DNA of 64,000 bases. It comes from Endothia cerciana. Lineage: Eukaryota > Ascomycota > Sordariomycetes > Diaporthales > Cryphonectriaceae. How positions within the stretch are numbered: the stretch's first letter is position 1; every line of letters starts with the position of its first letter. The notes below the pieces were generated by a model. The model was not told the origin of the DNA. It did no database searches and saw nothing but the letters and a program-made list of their open reading frames with translations. The DNA is taken from positions 62,001 to 126,000 of the forward strand of contig JALRMH010000064.1 of NCBI GenBank assembly GCA_026119935.1. The letters are read 5' to 3'. The translations under genes were made by a program, and so were the position numbers. Below are positions 56,630 through 64,000 of this stretch, piece after piece.

Positions 56630-58078
56630 CTACTCAGGCAGCTGTCTGAAGGATGATGTAGGCGGAGTTGCCATCCGGTCGTCCTCATCACCAGGTAGGT
56701 CCTCCATCCGCGCGACATCGAAATCTGTCTTCAGCGGCAGCTGGTCGATGGCCGAGCAGATCCGCCTGAAGTGGGCCGGCATCCAGGTGTCGTAGACGTT
56801 CTTTGTAAACCGGTATGCCGCCCACTTCTCCCTGCCGTCTAGCTCTGTAAAGCTGAAGTCGCGGATAGGATGGCGGTAGTATCTCGTGTCCTTCCCCTCG
56901 ATCACCGGGTAGCAGCCGTAGATCCGCACCGATTTGTGGTCGTGTGAGACGGAGAAGGAGAGGATCTGCCGGTGGACCTCGTCCTCCCGCTTTACGAGGC
57001 GGAAGAGCTCCACGATGCCCCGCGCCGCTATAGTCGTACTGTGGGCGTTCTGGCAGTCGGCAATATCCAGTGCTGTAGCCCCACACTTGACCTCGCAGGT
57101 AAGGAAGGGGAAGTACATATAGTGAGTAGCCATAAATAAGGATAGGTCGCCGGCAACAAAGTCGCCGATGAATGGCGATAGCCTGTCGAGCTGGTCCTTA
57201 GTAAATGCCTCCTGCTGGAACCCGACGGAGTAGTCCGGCTGCGGGCATGTCCCGGTTAGGGGGATCGAGTTGTTCCAGCCCTCGTTGACGCTCTCCGTCA
57301 GGATCTTGAGGTGCTCGGCACCATACATGCTAAGGCTCTCGGCCGAAGGGACAATAAGCCGGGAGATATCCTGGATAACCCTAGCCTCGTTCCTAGCCTG
57401 GATCTTCTGGCAGGTTGAGTTGAAAAGGTCATCGCGGAAGAGCGAGTTCTCAGGAAATGTCTGCTCCCCCTCGAGCATATCCCTGCAGAGGGTTTTGCTC
57501 TCTCCAGCGACGTCTAGTGTTGATATAACCATAAAACAGCCTCTGGTGGCGAGCAGGGTCTCGTAGCGCAGGTCACAATATTGTACACTCTTCTCCTCGA
57601 GCTGCTTCTGGATGCCCGACGTCATTGACGATATCACGAAGTCCCGTCGCTTACTCTGAAGCGAGGACGAGGACTGGCTGCGTGCCAATGCGTGCTCCAT
57701 ACCCGCCTCAAAGTATGCGCGAGGCCAGTGTCCTGTTTTTCGCCAGAAATCGACGGGGTCATCGGGGTCAGCGTTGTCAGCCGTGGCGTGGCCGAAGGAA
57801 TCCTCGACAGCAGACGGTGTCGAGATCCGAAGTTGCTCCGGAGAGGGTTCGGGAGGACCAAGACCGGCCGTGTCTTCGACGGCCTGCTTTCGACCTCTAC
57901 GTCCGACAGGGGGATTTTTCGATGACTTGGGATATGTCTTTCGACACTGGCGTTTGCTTGTCGGAGCGTGTTGGTCTGTGCATCGTCAGTGATGACCTGC
58001 CGGCGCCTCATAAGACATACCCTGATCCTCTGGGGTGCGTCCCCTCTGGGCGGCTCTCTGGGCTCGGGTCTGGGCCAT
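56630..58078 (-). CDS. DUF7924-type protein, PD-(D/E)XK-like nuclease candidate (copy 2)
   Basis: Exon 58078-58021 and exon 57975-56630 give 467 residues; the 45-base intron has donor GTATGT, branch CACTGAC and acceptor GCACAG. The short first exon (MAQTRAQRAAQRG...) and the intron phase are the same as in the copy at 8709-10424, so both derive from one ancestral gene. A basic, Pro-rich linker is followed by FWRKTGHWPRAYFE, then the conserved domain with PDYSVGF (about residue 267), CEVKCG (about 312) and IADCQNAHST. The Arg before the Q in copy 1 is Cys here. D and E-x-K candidates are intact. The protein is shorter than copy 1 in the linker and the C terminus. A nuclease role is inferred from the motif pattern. 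Confidence 0.85.
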
Positions 58079-60079
58079 GGCGACGAAATGGAAGTGAGAG
58101 TTGAGATGGATAGGTTTATGTAGCGGCCGGGCGCCGGGAAGGGATCAGGCTCAGTGCGGTGAGGTCCACGATATACCAACCACTACGCGCACACTGCCGT
58201 CATGTGAAGCACCCTGCTGGAATGCTGCGTGTCTCAGAGCACCAGAAAGGTCGGAAGAGTGCGAGGTGAGGGGTATGGAGCTGAGGTCTCGTCACAAGAT
58301 GATGATCCCCGGTAGGCACAAAGAACGTGGCCCGTGCCTTGTGGGCCCGGGGCTTAGCACGGCTTCCCATTTGTCCCTTCCGAGCCGACCATCTATCTAC
58401 GCCACACAGCTTCAGGAAGCCTGCAGGAGCTCTTCCTGCTGCTGCTGGGGTTATTTAATTATAGATAGCTCATGGTGTAGGCAAGGTATTACCTTTCCAG
58501 CAGGGAAGTTCAGACCTCAGCAGAGGTGGCGGGGTCGGCGGTGAGACCGAGGGCCTGTGCTTGTTGACCAGTCAGGTCGCGCATTTCTTTTTCTTTGTTC
58601 GAGACCCACAGGTCTAAAGCAGCTGCCAAGCTATGAGGGTGAACCAGTATGGGCGGTCTAGCCGTACGGCCGTGGCAGGGTGGTGTTGGCAGAAGTGAGT
58701 TGACTGACTGCCCAGCAGTGCTGATGCCCCAGCGTGAACCGCTCCAGGCAGGACAAACAGGATTTATCTGCCCAAGCATGAGCCCGGCCAGCATCGGCAC
58801 CACCTGCCACCACCCTGCGGGCTCTCGTGAAGACATGGTGGGTGCATGATGAATGGCAACAGGTGGTGGAGGGTCTTTTCTCAGCCGGGTAGATGGGGAC
58901 TTAGGCGTGGCATCGGCCCACCTACCATGATGAGGGTGTTCGTCCGGGGGGACAAGATCCGCGGTGGGTGGTTAGAGTGGATAAGTAGTGGATGGATGGC
59001 ATGGCAGGTCGTCCTACGAGTTTCTCTCCTGGCTGTAATAATTGGTGGCCAATAGGGCGTGGGTGGCAGGTGGCAGGATGGCACTCCCTCGAGATGGAGT
59101 GGGAGGTTGTCAGACCGACGCGATCACAGCCGCGAGTCTCCTGGTCGTCGGCTTCCATATCCACTGGTATAGCCAGCTTGGCACGCTCTTCTTCGCTGGG
59201 ATAGCTGGAGCCCTCAAGGGCCTTGAGGAGGGACCGACGGTGCCCTCACTTTCGGATCCGGATGGGTTGGATGGGCCTGCTAGGCCTCGGTCATCTTCGA
59301 CGTTACGACTAGATGGGCCGTATTCTCTTCCGGAGCGTGTGGTCCGGCCAGGTGTGGTGCCCTCCAGCTGATCAGTCATAGAGGGGTTTGACGATATCGT
59401 CGTCTGCGTCGTTTCTACTCTCAGGGCAGGGGGTAGCACCAGCCACTCCCCGGCGGGACGCGCCCATCAACGACAACAGCACATGCAATCAAACACCGCC
59501 GCGCGGTCGTCGTCCAGCGTTTTGAATGACAACCGGGCTTCTCCCCCAATATTTGGGACGCCAACCAAGCCTGTAGGCCCACGGCGAGGCAAAGAACCGT
59601 GGCGCGACCACGAGGTCTCGGGCCCGCCTCGGTCTGGACGCGTCAGACCAAGGCCACCGCCGCGCCCGGGCCCTCCGCACCGCCTAAAGCTTCATGGCCC
59701 AGGTACAGGTGCAGCGAATCATGATGATAAGATACCTGGAGATCACACAATCATATTACCGCCCTGTCTGGGGCCAACAAGGCTGACACTGTTCAACTGT
59801 GTGCAGAGGCTGCGGGCCTATTCCTGGCCATCCAAGCCTGAGAGGACGCCGCCCGCGAGGCCTCCGTGGCCAGGCGCCGCCCTCAGCACCGCCGGGTGGA
59901 GGCCCCTACCAAACGTCTTGATGAGAACCTAGTAGGGTGGATGGTTACTCAGAGGCTAAGCTAACCGGCGTCGCCAACCTCCTAAGCCCCGTCCGTAAGA
60001 CCTTCTCTTCGCCCAGACCTCCTCATCTATAAACAAACTGTCATACAGTAGACCGAGCTTACGGAAGGCCTCCTCAACC
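58079..60079. other. Gene-poor stretch
   Basis: The first 200 bases are the likely promoter of the DUF7924 gene. A minus-strand frame (59439-59110) reads TTRSGREYGPSSRNVEDD and continues with a Ser/Pro-rich segment; it might be a retroelement gag-like piece but is too weak to call. On the plus strand AREDAAREASVARRRPQHR (about 59842) looks like another remnant. Confidence 0.35.
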
Positions 60080-60660
60080 TCCTTGTTTCCTCCATTCTTA
60101 TATATTCATTCCCACCTTCACACTTAATAACCTGCTGGATATGCCGGGGAATCCTCTCTACGAAGGCACGTAGACGAGACATCTCGAAGTTCTCCCACTC
60201 TTTCCTCCAGGCCTTGTTGTACGCCTCTTCAGCCCAGGCCAGACAGGCTCTATCACATCAAGGTCCGGCGAATTCCCACACCAAGAGGGCCTCTTTACGT
60301 TATGAAGAGAAAAGATGGTAGCCTGTGCAGTCTGGGCATGGCTGGGGGCCCTGTCTTCCTGGCTTCCTCGCAAAGGGGACCAACCTGTCGACGAGGATCT
60401 CTTTCTGGTAGCGGTACCAGCCAATCCATTTCCCTTCTTTTCGAACCAAGCAGCCCCGTTCTCCTCGGTGAAACTCCCACCTGCGATGCCGAGCAGTCCG
60501 AGAGTTCTTCAACCGTGCCTCAGCATATCGTAATGCCTCCTGCCCTTCCCACCTTGAGGAGGCCTGATCGTGTCGGCTAGCCTCTGCGCAGAACGTTCGG
60601 GCTCGGGCTCTTCCCTCTGTGTGGCCCTCGTCAAGATTCCGCTTCAGCGCTGATGCACGG
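60080..60660 (-). mobile_element. Remnant of a Tc1/mariner-type transposase gene
   Basis: Minus-strand blocks in shifting frames follow the order of the C-terminal half of Tc1-type transposases: RYQKEILVDRLVPFARK (about 60417), then LHNVKRPSWCGNSPDLDVIE and PVWPGLKRRTT (about 60310-60215), then EMSRLRAFVERIPRHIQQVI (about 60185) and GGNEYIRM. The CGNSPDLxxIE(P) block carries the third catalytic acid of the DDE triad. At least two frameshifts and several stops make it inactive. No terminal inverted repeats were found nearby. Confidence 0.75.
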
Positions 60661-61408
60661 CATCGTTCTACGTGGGGCTATACCAAAAGTACCTCCTCCA
60701 TACTCGACTGCACAGCCAGGTAGTACACTAACTACGCCTGCACAAGTCTAGACATGCTAATGGGGCATTGTGAGCAGGGCAGCAGACTCTAGGACGTCGT
60801 TCGACTGCTCTAAGCGGTCGCTGGTTCGAGGACCTACTTCCATTGAAGCCTGTGGCTTCTCTCTGAAAATTTCAGAAACCTCCATGCGGCCCTCTGGTCA
60901 CCCCTAGAAGCTCGTGACGTACCAGACCTGGTGCGCCATTGGCCAACCGAGAACCTACACGGGCCCCCTCGGCATCAAGGTCACTGCCTTCTAGGAACCA
61001 TGAACTACCACAGGTACGGCTGGTGGGGTTTATGAGCAACCACGACAAAGACACCACTTCTTCCACCTTTACCCACAAGTACACACCCTGTTCACCAGAC
61101 GTTCCCATTCTGCCTATCTGGTGCTGTCACACAGGCATATAAAGAAGCCACCGTCTTCCTGTCTTCCCTAGCGCAGTTCAGCATCATCACTATCACCCTC
61201 TACTTCCTTGCGATCTCCGACCCCAGCAGTAAGAACAAGCTCCTGCTACCGTCTTCACTTTTACCAACGAGACCTAACAAAAACCATTCCCCTGCTAGAC
61301 TCCCACGGTTGTCTGGTCTGCAAGGCCGTCTTGTCCGCCACCACCCGTCCCACTCCGAGCTGCAACCCCCCGTCGCACAGAACAGCGCCCAGAGACAACA
61401 CCGCCACC
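60661..61408. promoter_or_regulatory. Upstream region of the small cysteine-rich gene, with a leader intron
   Basis: It includes a TATA box at 61138-61143, CT-rich sequence after it, and a well-formed intron 61229-61298 (GTAAGA donor, CCTAAC branch, CTGCTAG acceptor) lying before the first ATG, so the transcript probably has a spliced 5' UTR. Confidence 0.5.
61138..61143 (+). promoter_or_regulatory. TATA box
   Basis: TATAAA within GGCATATAAAGAAG, followed by a CT-rich stretch typical of fungal transcription starts about 30-40 bases downstream. Confidence 0.6.
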
Positions 61409-61558
61409 ATGTGTCGAGTTGTTCGTATCATCTACTCCTGCGGGAAGGTGGTCGACATGCAATATCGCACTGCAGGCTGTGGAGGAGGCTGCTCAAACCA
61501 CTCTGTCCAGACCCAGCGCCGCAACTACCCTTGTGACGATGCTAGCCATCCCCATTAA
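61409..61558 (+). CDS. Small cysteine-rich protein of 49 residues
   Basis: The ATG at 61409 has an optimal context (CCGCCACCATGTG). The product begins MCRVVRIIYSCGKVVDMQYR and ends with a Cys/Asp/His-rich tail; it has five cysteines (2, 11, 24, 28, 42) in C...C...CxxxC...C spacing and no signal peptide. The pattern could be a small metal-binding knuckle, or belong to the many short MC(R/K)-starting fungal proteins; function unknown. Support for a real gene comes from the TATA box, the spliced leader and the start context. The frame is also open upstream from 61208 if the leader intron is not removed. Confidence 0.6.
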   Translation: MCRVVRIIYSCGKVVDMQYRTAGCGGGCSNHSVQTQRRNYPCDDASHPH

Positions 61559-62157
61559 CGGGTCACCCACCCCAGTGGACATTCTTTTTCGGTCCTGTGA
61601 GCTACTCGAGCGCTGTTACCGCCCCAGGGGACCAAGCTGATGTTCGTCCTCCCTCAGTGCAGCAGCCAGTTTTGCCAACACAGCACTAGAGCCGGGGCAT
61701 GACGAGCAGTCGTCAACATCTTTCGGCCTGCAGCTCTTCACTACAAAAGAGGGCAAGGTGGGCAAGGAAGAACAGAAGGGGGAGGAAGGCAGGTTTGATG
61801 GTCTCTTCAGCCAGCTAGCAAGCTACGAATACACTGCCTGGGAGCATCTCACACCCTCTTACTTCACTTGTGAACATGATGAACCCTGACACTGCCATTG
61901 CAGAGATTCGATCGCCTAGTCTCTCAGCAACAGCTTCGCAAGAGAGTTTACGGCCATACCGATCTTTTTTGGACAATCACAAGTACCCCATCTCCCTCTT
62001 GATCTTGTTTTTAAGGTTGTCCGGATCGAGGGGCACCTTCAACATAGCTGTCAAGGGTGAGGAGAGGCTGTTGAGCTGGATCGAAGCCACGATCAATAGC
62101 TTTTTCTTTTTTTTTTTTTTTTTCTTTCCGAAAACCGTCGAGTTTGTTTACCTTATC
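61559..62157. other. Intergenic stretch
   Basis: Downstream of the small protein gene; a T homopolymer at about 62101-62132. No gene seen. Confidence 0.4.
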
Positions 62158-62799
62158 ATGGTAGGTTGTGTTATAGTCTGGCGGGTATGGTTTGTCAAAA
62201 GATACTCTTCATACTTTATTTTCAGACGGATAACTCAGAAAGCAACCCTGTCGTGCGACTTTGCCCTGGTCCCGGTTCACTGCCTGCCGTCGACCGTCCC
62301 CCTGCGTGCCCCAGCGCCTGTACCCCGCATCCTAGTCCTGTGGCCCCTGTATGCCCTGCACCCCAGCGCCTGTACCCCCGCACCCTAGTCCTGTGGCCCC
62401 TGTATGCCCTGCACCCCAGCGCCTGTACCCCGCATCCTAGTCCTGTGGCCCCTGTATGCCCTGCACCCCAGCGCCTGTACCCCCGCACCCTAGTCCTGTG
62501 GCCCCTGCATCCCCTGCCCTTCATCGCCTATGTACCCCGCATTCCAGCACCTGTACACCCTGTTGTGGTGGGTTGTCGTCAGGAGATATTCTCGATACTT
62601 TTGTCTCCAGACAGATGTCCAGAAATCAACTCTGTTGTGCGACTTCTCCCTACTTCTGGCTCACTGCCTGCCGGCGCCTGTGCCCCTGTGTGCCCCGCCC
62701 TCCAGCACCTGTGCACCCTGTTATGGTGGGTTGTGTTATGGTCTGGCAGGTATAGGTTGTCAAAAGATACCCTATACTTTTTTCTCCAGACAGATACTC
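62158..62799 (+). repeat. Composite repeat: three copies of a 75-base block plus a 52/53-base minisatellite
   Basis: The block (GGTxGGTTGT...GGTxTGTCAAAAGATAC...CCAGACxGAT) starts at about 62158, 62561 and 62723. The first two are followed by a TGTGCGACTT...CACTGCCTGCC block that also occurs at 50.8 kb. Between them, about 62300-62525, four copies of CCCTGCACCCCAGCGCCTGT... alternate between 52 and 53 bases (CCCCGCATCC and CCCCCGCACCC versions). Confidence 0.85.
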
Positions 62800-63540
62800 G
62801 GTCACGGGGGATTCATAGCGGGATGCCCGGCTATAGCACTGTAACCCCCCGGGTCTGCAGTGCTGTCGGATGGGCTCTGTGGACGGCTGGCCGATGGCTG
62901 AACCCGAAACATCAAGAGCAACAGGAGATTACTACCCGCCCGCTGAGGGGCCCCAACAGGGCCGCCTCCATCAGGAAAGCGGGATACAGATGCCCAGGAT
63001 GACCTCCACCCTGTCGCCGGCTGCTGCTTGGCTGCCTCTTCCCGTGCCAAGGATGATGGTAAGTGAGCCCCCTCACACCCTGCGGACATCCAGACCACCT
63101 GATCCAGTGCAGGTCAGTATCGCGAGTGCACTGGTTTGCGTGACCACCAGCGGGCTGCTCAAGCTGTTCTTCCCGCAGGACAACGACCAGCTTCAGGAGA
63201 TATATCAGGAGGTGGAGAGCGTGGCCCCATCTGACGACCTCATCCCGACCGCCCTATGGGTGTCTGTTGTGGGATTCACCCCCAGGGGAGGGAGGCGGGG
63301 ACGGGCAAGAAGAGATCTGGGAGGAGGATCAATACCTGGGATGCCGGGCCAGCAATACAGGAACAGCCCTGCCAGGGTGGGCCGCCTGGCTATGTTGGCG
63401 GCCACACAGCCGACATCAAGACCTTCTTCCAAGGTATGGTCTGTGATGACGGTAAGAAAAGTTGAGGGTGAGGTCTGTTCTCCTCGCCCTCCACGCCTTG
63501 TACCAGAGATAATCACTTGATATTCTAAAATATATTATGC
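62800..63540. other. Stretch with a weak coding candidate
   Basis: A 216-codon plus-strand frame (62870-63520) contains LLKLFFPQDNDQLQEIYQEV, which looks protein-like, and another frame reads GYVGGHTADIKTFFQGMVCDD (about 63393). Neither is recognisable; possibly an eroded gene. Confidence 0.3.
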
Positions 63541-63670
63541 TATAACCTTGCTGGCACGATGATGCCCTGGCACGATGGTGCCTAGAAGGATAATGGCCTG
63601 GCACGATGATGGCCTGGCCTGACGAGGACATGGCACAACAAGGCCTGGCATGATAATGGCATGCACAAGT
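63541..63670. repeat. Degenerate CTGGCACGATGATGGC repeat
   Basis: Six or more irregular units of TGGCACGATGATGCC, TGGCATGATAATGGC and similar. Related motifs occur singly near 48.3 and 55.25 kb. Confidence 0.75.
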
Positions 63671-63798
63671 GCTGTCCATAAGCCATGGTGCTCACCCGAG
63701 CTGCTCCAGATCGGGTGGTGCAACACCGCGCCTGCCAACAAGAAAGAAGTACACCCTACCTGCCTCCTCCCACAGGCAGCAGCCACCAGAATGTGCAG

Positions 63799-64000
63799 CC
63801 CCCCCCCCCCCTCTTCCTCTTCCTCTTCCTCTTCCTCTTCATCTTCATCTTCATCTTCATATTCCTCTTCCTCTTCTTCCTGTTCATCTTCATATTCCTC
63901 TTCCCCTTCTTCCTCTTCTTCCTCTTCATCTTCATATTCCTCTTCCTCTTCTTCCTCTTCTTCCTCTTCTTCTTCATATTCCTCTTCCTCTTCTTCCTCT
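63799..64000. repeat. C homopolymer followed by CTTCCT/CTTCAT microsatellite at the window edge
   Basis: A pyrimidine tract of CTTCCT, CTTCTT and CTTCATATTC units running to the end of the window. On the minus strand one frame encodes Glu/Asp/Tyr-rich repeats, so it could be the tail of a gene beyond the edge; this cannot be decided here. Confidence 0.85.

Noticed and set aside
8709..58078. Starship giant transposon
   Set aside because: The island content is reminiscent, but no DUF3435 tyrosine recombinase or clear element ends are visible in the window.
62300..62525. CRISPR-like array
   Set aside because: Units are directly adjacent without unique spacers and the genome is fungal; it is a minisatellite.
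62166..63002. 278-codon Cys/Pro-rich plus-strand frame
   Set aside because: Mostly the minisatellite and dispersed repeat read as protein.
1..64000. tRNA, rRNA or telomeric repeat arrays
   Set aside because: No cloverleaf-type sequence, rRNA signature or TTAGGG array was noticed; a covariance-model scan would be needed to exclude tRNAs.

Overview
The window looks like genomic DNA of a filamentous ascomycete (Pezizomycotina, probably Sordariomycetes). The intact genes carry short introns of about 43-224 bases with GTATGT/GTAAGT-type donors and CTGAC/CTAAC-type branch sites. The gene content is typical of such fungi: a NACHT-WD40 (NWD) STAND protein, a HET-domain protein, F-box proteins, fungal lineage-specific families and RIP-like decay. 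All splice models were built by eye from frame continuity and splice motifs.

Layout. At 1.4-7.8 kb lie two conserved housekeeping genes in divergent orientation: a TRF/Tbf1-like telomere-binding protein (minus) and the Golgi Mn/Ca transporter GDT1 (plus). From about 8.7 kb the window becomes accessory. In order it holds a DUF7924-type nuclease-like gene (8.7-10.4), a frameshifted NWD gene (12.3-15.9), an F-box gene (18.6-19.8), a CK1-like kinase (20.1-21.3) divergent from a second nuclease-like gene (21.7-23.3), and a graveyard of decayed genes (23.6-29.3). After that come an intact HNH-nuclease gene with an acidic minisatellite tail (32.6-34.5), a coiled-coil fungal protein (39.5-40.4), an 866-residue HET-domain gene (44.7-47.3), a block of duplicated decayed genes (49-52), pogo and MITE remnants (53-55), a second DUF7924 gene (56.6-58.1), a Tc1/mariner remnant (60.1-60.7), a small cysteine-rich protein gene (61.4) and repeat-dominated sequence to the edge.

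How the genes may work together. GDT1 and the telomere protein are unrelated core genes. In the accessory part three product classes recur: self/non-self recognition (NWD, HET), nuclease-like folds (two DUF7924 paralogs, one further E-x-K protein, one HNH protein) and signalling or turnover (CK1, F-box). This is consistent with an allorecognition or genome-defence island. That functional link is inference; the sequence shows only co-location.

Decay pattern. Many genes here are broken by indels or by single stops, some compatible with C-to-T change. Long G or C homopolymers, microsatellites and diverged direct repeats are unusually common. Part of the apparent frameshifting could be assembly error in homopolymers.
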